A DNA stretch of 64,000 bases from Anaeramoeba ignava (Eukaryota > Metamonada > Anaeramoebidae). This document shows, piece by piece, positions 28,252-42,817 of this stretch. The position numbers and the translations under genes are program-made. Location: the NCBI GenBank assembly GCA_028826165.1, contig JAPDFW010000007.1:1-64000 (forward strand). The letters run 5' to 3'. Every line of letters starts with the position of its first letter. Within the stretch, counting starts at the first letter, position 1. The notes beneath the pieces were generated by a model. That model saw nothing but the letters and a program-made list of their open reading frames with translations. It ran no database searches and had not been told where the DNA came from.

Positions 28252-31200
28252 AATGAATTCAAACAAAAATTAATCCAAGTTTATGGAGCAATTAAAACAA
28301 ATAATCTTAAATTTTTGATTAAACCTTTAAAAGGCTTAGAAGAATTTGAAAAGAAAATCAAATCTTTTTTATTTTATGCTCTAAAAACAATTCATCAAAT
28401 GAAATTATTCTAAAAACTTATTGAAAAAGGAACATCCATAAATTGGATTGACTATTATAAAAATGCACCTTTACATATTGCTTTACAAAATAAATATTCA
28501 AATCAAATTATTGAATTATTAATTTCCAAAGAATCTGATATTAATTCAAAAAATAATTGGAATGAAATACTTTACATATTGCTTTAAAAAATAAATATTC
28601 AAATCAAATTATCGAATTATTAATTTCCAAAGAATCTGATATTAATTCCAAAAATAATAAAAATGAAATACCTTTACATATTGCTTTACAAAATAAATAT
28701 TCAAATGAAATTATTGAATTATTAATTTCCAAAGGATCTGATATTAATTCAAAAAATAAATGGGATGAAAATACACCTTTACATATTGCTTTGAAAAATA
28801 AAAATCCAAATCAAATTATTGAATTATTAATTTCCAAAGGATCTGATATTAATTCAAAAAACTATTGGAATGAAACACCTTTATATATTGCTTTACAAAA
28901 TAACTATCCAAATGAAATTATTGAATTATTAATTTGCAAAGGAGCTGATATTAATTCCAAAAATAATAAAAATGAAACACCTTTACATATTGCTTTGAAA
29001 AATAAATACCCAAATGAAATTATTGAATTATTAATTTCCAAAGGATCTGATATTAATTCAAAAAATTATTGGAATGAAAATACACCTTTAGATATTGCTT
29101 TACAAAATAACTATCCAAAAGAAATTATTGAATTATTAATTTCCAAAGGAGCTGATATTAATTTAAAAAATAAATGGGATGGAAATGCACCTTTACATAT
29201 TACTTTAAAAAATAAATATTCAAATGAAATTATTGAATTATTAATTTGCAAAGGAGCTAATATTAATTCCAAAAATAATAAAAATGAAATACCTTTACAT
29301 ATTGCTTTAAAAAATAAATATTCAAAAGAAATTATTGAATTATTAATTTCCAAAGGAGCTGATCTTAATTCAAAAAATGAATGGAATAAAAATACACCTT
29401 TACATATTGCTTTACAAAATAAAAATTCAAAAGAAATTATTGGATTATTAATTTCCAAAGGAGCTGATATTAATTCAAAAAATAAATGGGATGAAAATAC
29501 ACCTTTACATATTGCTTTACAAAATAAAAATCCAAAGCAAATTATCAAATTATTAATTTCCAAAGGAGCTGATATTAATTTAAAAAATAAATGGAATGGA
29601 AATATACCTTTACATATTGCTTTGAAAAATAAAAATTCAAATGAAATTATTGAATTATTAATTTCCAAAGGATCTGATATTAATTCCAAAAATAATCAAA
29701 ATGAAATACCTTTACATATTGCTTTAAAAAATAAATATTCAAATCAAATTATTGAATTATTAATTTCCAAAGAATCTGATATTAATTCCAAAAATAATCA
29801 AAATGAAATACCTTTACATATTGCTTTATAAAATAAATATCCAAATCAAATTATCAAATTATTAATTTCCAAAGAATCTGATATTAATTCCAAAAATAAT
29901 CAAACAGGAAATACACCTTTAAATATTGCTTTACAAAATCAAAATCCAAATCAAATTATTGAATTATTAATTTCCAAAGGAGCTGATATTAATTCCAAAA
30001 ATAATCAAAATGAAATACCTTTATATATTGCTTTAAAATACAAAAATTCAAAAGAAATTATTGAATTATTAATTTCCAAAGGAGCTGATCTTAATTCAAA
30101 AAGTGAATGGAATAGAAATACACCTTTACATACTGCTTTGAAATACAAAAATTCAAAAGAAATTATTGAATTATTAATTTGCAAAGGAGTTGATATTAAT
30201 TCAAAAAATGAATGGAATAGAAATACACCTTTACATATTGCTTTGAAAAATAAATATCCAAATGAAATTATTGAATTATTAATTTCCAAAGGTTCTAATC
30301 TTAATTTCAAAAATAATCAAAATGAAATACCTTTACATATTGCTTTACAAAATAAATATCCAAATGAAATTATCAAATTATTAATTTACAAAGAATCTGA
30401 TATTAATTCCAAAAATAATAAAAATGAAATACCTTTACATATTGCTTTACAAAATAAATATCCAAAAGAAATTATTGAATTATTAATTTCCAAAGATTCT
30501 AATCTTAATTTCAAAAATAATCAAAATGAAACACCTTTACATATTGCTTTAAAAATAAATATCCAAATGAAATTATTGAATTATTAATTCTAAAGATTCT
30601 AATCTTAATTTCAAAAATAATCAAAATGAAACACCTTTACATATTGCTTTACAAAATAAATATCCAAATCAAATTATTGAATTATTAATTTCCAAAGGAG
30701 CTGATATTAATTCCAAAAATAATCAAAATGAAATACCTTTACATATTGCTTTGAAAAATAAATATTCAAATCAAATTATCAAATTATTAATTTCCAAAGG
30801 AGCTAATATTAATTCCAAAAATAATCAAAATGAAATACCTTTACATATTGCTTTACAAAATAAATATTCAAAAGAAATTATTAATTTATTAATTTCCAAA
30901 GGATCTGATATTAATTCCAAAAATAATCAAAATGAAACACCTTTAGATATTGCTTTACAAAATAAATATCCAAATCAAATTATTGAATTATTAATTTCCA
31001 AAGGATCTGATATTAATTCAATACATAGATGGAATCAAATACCTTTAGATATTGCTTTACAAAATAAATATCCAAATCAAATTATCAAATTATTAATTTC
31101 CAAAGAATCTGATATTAATTCCAAAAATAATCAAAATGAAATACCTTTACATATTGCTTTGGAGAATAAATATTCAAATGAAATTATTGAATTATTAATT

Positions 31201-34200
31201 TCCAAAGAATTTGATATTAATTCCAAAAATAATCAAAATGAAATACCTTTACATATTGCTTTAAAAAATAAATATTCAAATCAAATTATTGAATTATTAA
31301 TTTCCAAAGAATTTGATATTAATTCCAAAAATAATCAAAATGAAATACCTTTACATATTGCTTTACAGAATAAATATTCAAATGAAATTATTGAATTATT
31401 AATTTATAAAGGATCTGATATTAATTCCAAAAATAATCAAAATGAAATACCTTTACATATTGCTTTACAAAATAAATATTCAAATGAAATTATCAAATTA
31501 TTAATTTCCAAAGATTCTAATCTTAATTTCAAAAATAATCAAAATGAAATACCTTTACATATTGCTTTACAAAATAAAAATCCAAATCAAATTATTGAAT
31601 TATTAATTTCCAAAGAATCTGATATTAATTCCAAAAATAATCAAAATGAAATACCTTTACATATTGCTTTAAAAAATAAATATTCAAAAGAAATTATTGA
31701 ATTATTAATTTCCAAAGAATCTGATATTAATTCCAAAAATAATCAAAATGAAATACCTTTACATATTGCTTTACAAAATAAATATTCAAAAGAAATTATT
31801 GAATTATTAATTTGCAAAGGATCTGATATTAATTCCAAAAATAATCAAAATGAAATACCTTTACATATTGCTTTAAAAAATCAAAATCCAAATGAAATTA
31901 TTGAATTATTAATTTCTAAAGGATCTGATATTAATTCAAAAAACGAATGGAATCAAATACCTTTACATATTGCTTTGGAAAATAAATATCCAAAAGAAAT
32001 TATTGAATTATTAATTTGCAAAGGATCTGATATTAATTCCAAAAATAATCAAAATGAAATACCTTTACATATTGCTTTACAAAATAAATATCCAAATCAA
32101 ATTATTAAATTATTAATTTCCAAAGGATCTAATCTTAATTCAAAAAATAGACGGAATAGAAATACACCTTTACATATTGCTTTACAAAATAAATATTCAA
32201 ATCAAATTATCAAATTATTAATTTCCAAAGAATCTGATATTAATTCAAAAAATAATCAAAATGAAATACCTTTACATATTGCTTTACAAAATAAATATTC
32301 AAATAAAATTATTGAATTATTAATTTCCAAAGGATCTGATATTAATTCCAAAAATAATCAAAATGAAATACCTTTACATTTTGTTTTGAAAAATAAATAT
32401 CCAAATGAAATTATTGAATTATTAATTTGCAAAGGATCTGATATTAATTCAAAAAATAATCAAAATGAAATACCTTTACATATTGCTTTACAAAATAAAA
32501 ATCCAAATCAAATTATTGAATTATTAATTTCCAAAGAATCTGATATTAATTCCAAAAATAATCAAAATGAAATACCTTTACATATTGCTTTGGAGAATAA
32601 ATATTCAAATGAAATTATCAAATTATTAATTTCCAAATATTCTGATATTAATTCCAAAAATAATCAAAATGAAATACCTTTACATATTGCTTTACAAAAT
32701 AAATATCCAAATCAAATTATCAAATTATTAATTTCCAAAGGATCTGATATTAATTCCAAAAATAATCAAAATGAAATACCTTTACATATTGCTTTACAAA
32801 ATAAAAATTCAAATGGAATTATTGAATTATTAATTTGCAAAGGATCTGATATTAATTCCAAAAATAATCAAAATGAAATACCTTTACATATTGCTTTACA
32901 AAATAAATATCCAAATCAAATTATTGAATTATTAATTTACAAAGGAGCTAATATTAATTCAAAAAACTATTGGAATGAAACTCCTTTACATATTGCTTTG
33001 GAAAATAAATATCCAAATCAAATTATTGAATTATTAATTTCCAAAGAATCTGGTATTAATTCCAAAAATAATCAAAATGAAATACCTTTACATATTGCTT
33101 TACAAAATAAATATCCAAATGAAATTATTGAATTATTAATTTACAAAGAATTTGATCTTAATTCCAAAAATAATCAAAATGAAATACCTTTACATATTGC
33201 TTTGAAAAATAAATATCCAAATCAAATTATTGAATTATTAATTTGCAAAGGTTCTGATCTTAATTCCAAAATAGATGGGAATGAAACACCTTTACATATT
33301 GCTTTACAAAATAAATATCCAAATGAAATTATTGAATTATTAATTTCCAAAGGTTCTGATCTTAATTCCAAAAATAATCAAAATGAAATACCTTTACATT
33401 TTGTTTTGAAAAATAAATATCCAAAAGAAATTATTGAATTATTAATTTCCAAAGGATCTGATATTAATTCCAAAAATAATCAAAATGAAATACCTTTACA
33501 TATTGCTTTACAAAATAAATATTCAAATGAAATAATTGAATTATTAATTTCCAAAGAATCTGATATTAATTTCAAAAATAATCAAAATGAAATATCTTTA
33601 CATATTGCTTTACAAAATAAATATTCAAATCAAATTATTGAATTATTAATTTCCAAAGATTCTGATATTAATTCCAAAAATAATCAAAATGAAATACCTT
33701 TACATATTGCTTTACAAAATAAATATTCAAATCAAATTATTGAATTATTAATTTCCAAAGGATCTGATATTAATTTCAAAAATAATCAAAATGAAATACC
33801 TTTACATATTGCTTTACAAAATCAAAATCAAAATCAAATTATTGAATTATTAATTTCTAAAGGATCTGATATTAATTCAAAAAACGAATGGAATCAAATA
33901 CCTTTATATATTGCTTTACAAAATAAATATTCAAATGAAATTATTGAATTATTAATTTACAAAGGATCTGATATTAATTCAAAAAATAAATGGAATGAAA
34001 CACCTTTACATTTTGCATTAAAAAATCAAAATTCAAAAGAAATTATCAAATTATTAATTTGCAAAGGAGCTAATATTAATTTAAAAAGCAAATGGAATGA
34101 AATACCATTACATATTGCTTTAAAAAATAAATATTCAAATGAAATCAAAATTCTTTTAATGAGAGATTTGAATATTTTTGAATTGGAAAAAAACCAAATT

Positions 34201-35046
34201 ACTCAAGAAATGATTGATTTAATTCCAAAAATTTATTCATTTAATGAAGATTTAAACAATTTTTTGAAATCAAATGAATTTAAAGATATTGAAATTAAAA
34301 GTAATGATGGATCAATAATCAAAGTTCATAAACAAATTTTATTAATTAGATTTAATAATAATCCAAAAATTTTAACAAAATTTATTAATATTTGCAGAAG
34401 AAAACCAAAAGAAATTATTCAATTTGCATTAAATTTTCTTTATACAGGATTTATTGATTTTGATAAATTTATTGAAAAATTTAATCAAAAATTTATTCAA
34501 AAAAAATCACAAATTTATTCAGATTATCAATTCTTTTTTTCAAATGAAATTGAATTTGAAGAACAAAAAAAAGAACAAGAATTAATTTTAAATGAAATTG
34601 AAATTGAAAATGAAAAATATGAAAAAATATTAATTTATGATTTATTTAAAGAAAATGGATTTGATTCCAAATGGATTAAAGAAAAAGAAGGAATAAGAGG
34701 AATATTAAAAGATTTTGGAAAATTATATGAACAAAATGAAACCAAAGATTTTACAATAATTGTTGAAGAAAAAGAAATCAAAGTTCATAAATTAATATTA
34801 CAAATAAGAAGTGAATTATTCAAAGGAATGTTTTTATTAAATACATCAGATTCAACTAATCAAGTTCATGATTATTCAGAAAAATCATTTGAAACAATTA
34901 ATCAATTAATTTATTTTCTTTATAATGATAAAATTGATAAAACAAAAATAACCAAAGAAAATATTTCAGAATATATTGATATTTCAGAATATTATCAATT
35001 AAATCAAAATTCAATTTTTAATCAATTTTTACTTAATTTTGTTTAA
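28252..35046 (+). CDS. Giant ankyrin-repeat / tandem-BTB protein (right locus), 5' part frame-disrupted
   Basis: A start codon at 28252 corresponds to the left locus start, but the first codons are out of frame. More breaks occur near 28395, 28430, 28568 (lost C in ACCTTT), 29829-29831 (CAA to TAA) and 30550-30590 (two lost bases). From about 30600 the frame is open to 35046: about 1,430 residues with some 35 ankyrin units of 34 residues (PLHIALQNKY, EIIELLISKGSDINSKN), then MRDLNIFELEKNQITQEM, BTB 1 (FKDIEIKSNDGSIIKVHK, FLYTGFIDFDKF) and BTB 2 (KDFTIIVEEKEIKVHKLIL, SELFKGMFLLNTSDS). Counting the 5' part there are about 56 units. It is probably a soluble scaffold or ubiquitin-ligase adaptor, by analogy with ankyrin-BTB proteins. 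The strong conservation of the last 4.3 kb favours a real gene; the 5' defects may be assembly errors in a near-identical array. Confidence 0.8.
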
Positions 35047-35162
35047 AAAAAAAATTTATAAATAAAATTTGAAAAATAAAATTTGAAATCCATTTTTTTT
35101 TAAATCATTTTTTTCCGGTTTTTTAATTATTTTTTTTTCCTGTTTTATTTTTTTAAAAAAAA

Positions 35163-38100
35163 ATGTCTTTCAAAAGTATTTCTGAAATAAATGAAAACAA
35201 ATTAGTTTTAGAACTTGGACAAAAAGTGTATTTAGTTGATTCTAATTCTATTCAAAAAGCTCAAAAAATTGCAAAAGAAAATGAAATGATAAAAAAGAAA
35301 AATAAAAAAAATCAAAAAAAAGCAAAACAAATTAAACCAATTAAAACATTAAAAACAAAAGAAGAGATTGAAAAAGAAAACAAAAAAATTGAAGAACAAA
35401 ACAAAAAAATTGCAAAACGAAACAAAAAAATTGAAAAACAAAACAAAAATAATGAAACAAAAAAAAATCTAAATTATAAAAAATTTCCTTTAATTCAAAA
35501 TTGGAATTTAATTCAAAATAATGATGTAAATAAACTTAGAACTGATATTAAAGAACAAGACTATAAAGTTCTTTCATCTCAATCTTGGAAAATTTTGAGA
35601 AAAATGTTTGTATAAAATATAAAATTCAAAATTAATTAAAATTAAAAATAAAATTAAAATCAAAATTAAATTTAAAATCAAAATTAAAATTAAAAATAAA
35701 ATTAAAATCAAAATTAAAATTAAAATTAAAATTAAAATCAAAATTAAAATCAAAATTAAAATTAAAATTAAAATTAAAATTAAAATTAAAATTAAAATTA
35801 AAATCAAAATTAAAATCAAAATCAAAATCAATATCAAAATCAAAATTAAAATTAAAATCAAAATTAAAATTAAAATTAAAATCAAAATTAAAATTAAAAT
35901 TAAATTCAAAATTAAATTCAAAATCAAATTCAGAATCAGAATCAAAATCAAAATCAAAATCAAAATCAAAATCAAAATCAAATTCAAAATCAAAATCAAA
36001 ATCAAAATCAAAATCAAAATTAAAATTAAAATCAAAATTAAAATCAAAATTAAAATTAAAATTAAAATTAAAATTAAAATTAAAATTGAAATTAAAATTA
36101 AAATCAAATTCAAATTCAGAATCAAATTAAAATTAAAATCAAAATTAAAATTGAAATTAAAATCAAAATCAAAATTAAAATCAAAATTAAAATCAAAATC
36201 AAAATTAATTAAAATCAAATTCAAATTCAAATTAAAATTAAATCAAAATCAAAACCAAAATCTAAATCAAAATTAAAATCAAAATCAAAATCAAAATTAA
36301 AATTAAAATCAAAATCTAAATCAAAATCTAAATCAAAATTAAAATCAAAATCAAAATCAAAATTAAAATTAAAATCAAAATCAAAATCAAAATCTAAATT
36401 AAAATTAAAATCAAAATCAAAATCAAAATTAAAATTAAAATCAAAATTAAAATCAAAATCAAAATTAAAATTAAAATCAAAATTAAATTCAAAATCAAAA
36501 TCAAAACCAAAATCAAAATTAAAATCAAAATTAAAATTAAAATCAAAATCAAAATTAAAATCAAAATTAAAATTAAAATCAAAATCAAAATTATTTAAAA
36601 TCAAAATCAAAATTATTTAAAATCAAAATCAAAATCAAAATTAAAATTCAAAATTAAAATTAAAATTAAAATTAAAATCAAAATCAAAATCAAAATCAAA
36701 ATGAAAAATCAAAATCAAAATCAAAATCAAAATCAAAATCAAAATCAAAATTAAAAATTAAAATTAAAATCAAAATTAAAACCAAAATTAAAATTAAAAT
36801 TAAAATCAAAATCAAAATCAAAATCAAAATCAAAATCAAAATCAAAATCAAAATTAAATTAAAAACAAAATTAAAATCAAAATCAAAATTTAAAATTGAA
36901 ATTAAAATCAAAATCAAAATCAAAATCAAAATTAAAATTCATTTTATTATTAAATTATAGATGCGGAGGAGGACCAGAAATAGCCAGAAACATTGTGAAA
37001 AATGATAAAGAAAATCTAGAAATCGAATTAAATCTACAATCTATTGAAATCAATTATAAAAATAAAAAAGAAAATATACTTTTTAGTAAATGTGATTATT
37101 TAGATAATATAAAGAACAAAATTCAACAAAAATTTAGAATCGAAAAAAATGGTAATTTAATAATTAATTTCATCTTTTTTTTTCTCATCAAAATTATTTT
37201 TTAAAAAAAATCAAAAAAATTTGTTTTTCTTCTTCTTTTTTTTAGTTTCAATTTATTTTGGAAAGAAAACAAGAAAACAATTTAAAACAGGAAAACAAAT
37301 TCAAGATTATAAATTACCAATTAAGAAATTATTTATAAAAAAATCTAATTCAAATTCAAAATCAAAATCAAAATCAAAATCAAAATCAAAATCAAAATCA
37401 AAATCAAAATCAGAATCAAATTCAAAATCAAATTCAAATTCAGAATCAAAATCAAATTCAAAATCAAAATCAAAATCAGATTCAAAATCAGAATCAAATT
37501 CAAATTCAAATTCAAATTCAAAATCAAAATCAAATTCAAATTCAAAATCAAAATTAAAATCAGATTCAAAATCAAATTCAAAATTAAAATCAAAATCAGA
37601 TTCAAAATCAGAATCAAAATCAGAATCAGATTCAAAATTAAAATCAAAATCAAAATTAAAATCAAAATTAAAATCAAAATCAAAATCAAAATTAAAATCA
37701 AAATCAAAATCAAAATCAAAATTAAAACTAAAACCAAATTCAAAATCAAAAGCAGATTCAAAATCAAAATCAAAATCAAAATCAGAATCAAAAGCAAAAA
37801 AAAAATTGAATTCAAAATCAACAAAATTAAAATCAGAATTAAAATCAAAATCAAAATTGAATTCAAAATCAACAAAATTAAAATCAGAATTAAAACCAAA
37901 ATCAAAATTAAATTCAAAATCAAAATCAAAATTAAAATTAAAATCAAAATTAAAACCAAAATCAAAACCAAATTCAAATTCAAAATCAAAATCAAAACCA
38001 AAATCAAAATCAAAATCAAAATCAGAATTAAAACAAAAACCAAAATCAAATTCAGAATCAAATTCAAATTCAAAATCAACAAAATTAAAATCTAAATCAA

Positions 38101-41100
38101 AATCAGATTCAAAATCAAAATTAAAATCAAAATCAGATTCAAAATCAAAATCTAAATCAAAATCTAAATCAAAATCAAAATCAAAATTAAAATCAAAATC
38201 AAAACCAAAATCAGAATCAAAATCAAAATCAGATTCAAAATCAAAATCAGATTCAAAATCAAAATCAAAATCAAAATCAAAACCAAAATCAAAATCAGAT
38301 TCAAAATCAAAATTAAAATCAAAACCAAAATCAGATTCAAAATTAAAACCAAAAAAAAAATTAAATTCAGAATCAAAATTAAATTCAAAATCAAAATTAA
38401 ATTCAAAATCAAAACCAAATTCAGAATCAAAAGCAAAAAAAAAATTAAATTCAAAATCAAATTCAAAATCAAAATCAAATTCAAATTCAAATTCAAAATC
38501 AAAATCAAAATTAAAACCAAAATCAACAAAATTAAATTCAGAATCAAATTCAAAATCAAAAACAAAATCAAAACCAAATTCAAAATCAAAACCAAATTCA
38601 AAATCAAATTCAAAATCAAATCCAAATTCAAATTCAAAATCAAATTCAAATTCAAAATCAAAATCAGAATCAGAATCAAAATCAAAATCAAAATCAGAAT
38701 CAAAAACAGATTCAGAATCAAATTCAAATTCAAAATTAAAACCAAAATCAAAATTAAAATCAGAATCAAAATCAAATTCAAAATCAAAATCAAAATCAAA
38801 TTCAAATTCAAATTCAAATTCAAATTCAAAATCAAAATCAAAATCAAAATCAAAATTCAAATTCAAAATCAAAATCAAAATCAAATTCAATCGAATCAAA
38901 TCAAAATCAAAATCAAATTCAAAATCAAAATCAGAATCAAATTCAAATTCAAATTCAAATTCAAATTCAAATTCAAAATCAAATTCAAAATCAAAATCAA
39001 AATCAAAATTAAAACCAAAATCAAATTCAAATTCAGAATCAGAATCAAAATCAAAATCAAATTCAGAATCAAAATCAGAATCAAAATCAAATTCAGAATC
39101 AAAATCAGAATCAAAATCAAATTCAAATTCAAATTCAAAATCAAATTCAAATTCAAATTCAAAATCAAAATCAAATTCAAAATCAGAATCAAAATCAAAA
39201 TCAAATTCAGAATCAAAATCAAAATCAAATTCAGAATCAAAATCAGAATCAAAATCAAAATCAAATTCAGAATTAAATTCAAAATTAAATTCAAAATCAA
39301 AATCAAATTCAAAATCAAAATCAAAATCAGAATCAAAATCAGAATCAGAATCAAAATCAGAATCAGAATCAGAATCAGAATCAGAATCAAAATCAGAATC
39401 AAAATCAGAATCAAAATCAGAATCAGAATCAAAATCAAAATCAAAATCAAAATCAAAATCAAAACCAGAATCAGAATCAAAAAAAAAAATAATAATAATC
39501 CAAACAAAATCAACAACAGTATCAGAATCAGTATCAGAATCAGAATCAGAATCAAATTCAAAATCAAAACCAAAATCAGAATCAAATTCAGAATCAACTC
39601 AAAATCAAAATAGATCCATTTCGGATATTCGTAATTCATCCATCTTCTCAAGTAATACACCATTTGATAAAGGCTCAAATCTAGATTCAGATACAGATTC
39701 AACAGATTCAGATTCAAAAACACATGAAGAAACACTTTCAGATTCAGATCCTGATTTTCAAAACTCAATCTTTCAACTAAAATCAAATTCAGAACAAAAA
39801 TTAAAGCAAAATTCAGAATCAGAATCAAAAAAAAAAATAATAATAATCCAAACAAAATCAACAACAGTATCAGAATCAGTATCAGAATCAGAACCAAAAT
39901 CAAAATCAAAACCAAATTCAGAACCAAAACCAAAACCAAAACCAAAACCAAATTCAGAATCAAATTCAGAATCAAAATCAATAACAACAAAAAAATTGGA
40001 TGATAATCTATTTAATATTTATAATGAAGAATTACCAGTAAATTATAAAAAATTATAAAAAATTAAATTATAAAAAATTAAATTATAAAAAATTATAAAA
40101 AATTAAATAAATTTAAAGATACAAGAAGGACTTATTGGTCTTCTAAATATTTTAAACAGTTGTTATGCAAATTCTTCTCTTCAATGCTTATTTCATTCAA
40201 CTGAACTTACTACCTTTTTTTCTGAAAATAATTTCCAAGATGTTTCAGAAAATTCAATTCTTGGTTCTTTTATAAAAGTTTTCAAAGATGTTTGTATTTA
40301 AAAAAAAACAAAGAAAAAGAAAGTAATTTAAAAATTAAAATTCCAAAAAAAAAATTTTTAGTATCAAGGATGTAAAAAAAAAGTAATTGATCCAAAATGT
40401 TTATTAAATGAAATATTTTCTAAATCCCACTTGCAAAAAGAGAAACAAGAAGATTGCCATGAATTCACATCATTTTTATTAAATTCACTTCAAGAAGAAC
40501 TCAAAAAAATCAACAAAGAAAATGATATCATTTCAGAAATTTTTGAAATTCAAACAGAATCTATAATTGAAGGCAAGGATTGCAAACATTCGGCTAAAAT
40601 TGGAGAGAAATCATTTGAATTCCAACTTCCACTGACAGAATCATTAAGAAAACCAGGAACAAAAGACATTGCTGTTTTAACATACTATAAAAAAGATAAA
40701 CTGATTTCTATTGAAATTAATAAGGATATGTCTTTTGATGATCTTAAAACACAAATTGCAATGAAATCACAAACAGACAAAGACTTTCTCTATCTTTTTG
40801 TGGTTAAGGAAGAAAGGATTGAAAAATCGATTTCAACTTCAACACAATTTTTTGATAATTTGAACGAGAATATTTATGCTTATGAAATTCCCGAACAAAA
40901 AATACAAGAATTTGATCAATTTAGAAATCTATCAGAAATCAAAGTTGTTTTTAAGGATCAAAATGTTTTACTTGAAAGTATCAAAGAAAAAAGCCATTAT
41001 TCTGGATATGGTTTATTTATCCCATTTATTCAATCAAATGAAAGGCAAGACTTTAAAGAGGTCCAGCAAGAAAACTCAAAAGAAATACAAAATTCATTAA

Positions 41101-42731
41101 ATTTCAATAATAGTAATAATGAGTTACTCAAACCAAGCGATTTGACAGAATTTTTCAGAAAAACAAGTAATCCAACAACAGATGAGACCAAAGAAATGTT
41201 TTACAAAATATATTTTGTGGAAAATCCAAATTTTAATCAAAATCAAAATCAAAATCAAAATAAAAAAGAAAATTCTTTGGGATTGTTTTATTTAAGAACA
41301 CCAACTAAGCCTTATAGAATATCAACCTTTGAAATTATTAATCGGCAAAATCGAAAACAAATCCAGCACAATATGCTTAATAGTATGGATATAGGATATC
41401 CTTTGAATATCAAATTTTTCCAAAGAAAACTTGTTTCAAACAATAAAAATGATAATTCAAAAATTCAATTAACTGGATATCCCTTTATAATTCCATTAAT
41501 TAAAGGAGAAAATTCATACGAAACTATTTATAACAAAATTTCACAACAACTCAAATCTTTAGCGAAACAAGCAACTCAATCGCTTTCTCAATTTATTCCG
41601 ATTGTGGAATTGTTTCAAAAGTTAGAGATAGGTCTGAATTCCCATGACGATGATAATAATAACCAGAATATTTTTTACAAAATTCATTTCACTCGCAAAA
41701 AGAACAAGAAAAATAAATCAGGAAGTGAAGGATTTTTGATTCTAAGTTTCCCAGAAAGCCAAAACGAACTTTTCATTTATGAAATCAAATTCACAAGTGA
41801 GAAGAACAACCAAGAAAATGAATCCAATAATATCACTATAAAAATAGATAAATCCAATATCAAAAAAAAAGAAATTGAATCATACAAGAAAAAGGCGGAT
41901 TATTCAGGATATCCTTTATTGATTACTCGCGTTGTTTTAACTAAAAACAACAAAAAGGAGATTTACCAAAGAAATCTCGAAGAACTTAAACAAGCTTTGG
42001 AAAACAAAAAATATTTTGAATCAATCGACCTAACAAGTCTAGTTGAACAAGAAAAGCAAGATTCATTAAAAAGAACACAATCGCAAGTTCTTCTTAATAG
42101 TTATAAATTTGGAGATGAAGAAATATTTCAAATTTACAATGGCGAAAAACAGTTGAAACCTGAAAAGTCATTTAAAATTGATGATGAAAAAATTGAATTG
42201 AATATTTTATGGAATCCAATTGTTTCCAATTCTTTGTCATTTTTCAAGAAACCTTTTTTTAGAAATCTTCCAAGAGAAACATTTCATGAACAAATTCATT
42301 TATTAAGTTGCTTTGAATCATATTTTCAATGGGAAGACTTAGAATTTGATAATCAATGGTTTTGTGAGAAATGTGGGAAAAAAGTAAATGCAAAAAAGAG
42401 AATCCAAGTGAAAAAACTACCCAAAATAATAATAATTCAATTAAAGAGATTTTTTCCAACTGAAAAAATATTAACTAAAGTTAGTTTTGATGAATTACTT
42501 TCAATCTCACAATTTATTCCTGATTTTGGAAATGATATTATTTATGAATTATTTGCATTTTCAAATCATCATTCTTCATATGTTTACAGTGGACATTATA
42601 CTTCTTCTATTAAAGTATCTGGAAAATGGTATTTGTTTAATGATACTGAAGTTACTTTTTTAAGTAATTCTGAAATTCCTGATCAATCAGATGCTTATAT
42701 TTTATTTTATCGAAAAGTTGAGATTAAATAA
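35163..42731 (+). CDS. Ubiquitin-specific protease of the USP4/11/15 type with a huge Lys/Ser insert
   Basis: Exons: 35163-35605, 36961-37151, 37246-40037, 40119-40289, 40362-42731. The N-terminus is a DUSP domain (KVYLVDSNSIQKAQK; then WNLIQNNDVNKLRTD, YKVLSSQSWKILRK joined to CGGGPEIARNIVKND), split by a lysine-rich coil of ~70 residues, followed by a UBL-like start (SKCDYLDNIKNKIQQKFRI). Next come ~700 residues of Lys-Ser/Asn-Ser/Glu-Ser dipeptides. The catalytic domain follows: GLIGLLNILNSCYANSSLQC holds the nucleophile Cys, EDCHEFTSFLLNSL the second box, WFCEKCGKK a zinc-binding pair, and SGHYTSSIKVSGKWYLFND the catalytic His. The zinc ribbon's first half is not obvious. It removes ubiquitin from substrates; targets are unknown. 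Introns 1 and 4 use GTTTGT donors. Confidence 0.9.
35625..36950 (+). repeat. (AAAATC/AAAATT)n hexamer array filling USP intron 1
   Basis: Nearly the whole 1,355-nt intron 35606-36960 is AAAATC and AAAATT hexamers with a few ATTCAG interruptions (35932-35940, 36114-36121). It is the same hexamer family as the coding array 200 bp downstream. Apart from those CAG interruptions the sense strand has no AG, and no GT. Confidence 0.95.
37345..39990 (+). repeat. In-frame hexamer array encoding Lys-Ser dipeptides
   Basis: Tandem TCAAAA-type hexamers with TCAGAA (Ser-Glu), TCAAAT (Ser-Asn) and TTAAAA (Leu-Lys) variants, read throughout in the Ser-Lys frame and free of stops. Composition drifts from Lys-Ser at the N-terminal side to Glu-Ser near 39320-39430, so charge changes from basic to acidic. 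A block (SESKKKIIIIQTKSTTVSES) occurs twice, near 39470 and 39820. Confidence 0.9.
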
Positions 42732-42817
42732 ATCAAAATCCAAAATTCAAAATAAATAAAAATTGAATCAAAAATATTTTTATTATTTTTTTAAAAGTTT
42801 AAAAATCAAAAATGTTT

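Noticed and set aside
29111-30310. Antisense frames opposite ankyrin repeats (LISDPLEINNSIISF type)
   Set aside because: They mirror the 102-nt ankyrin unit and are explained by the sense-strand ankyrin gene.
35574-36929. Antisense Ile-Leu and Asp-Phe frames in the USP intron
   Set aside because: Same hexamer effect; the sense strand is an intron with conserved exons on both sides.
37307-39990. Long antisense frames of Phe-Asp/Phe-Glu and Leu-Ile repeats opposite the USP exon
   Set aside because: The Lys-Ser hexamer lacks stops in several frames of both strands, so these are shadows of the repeat.
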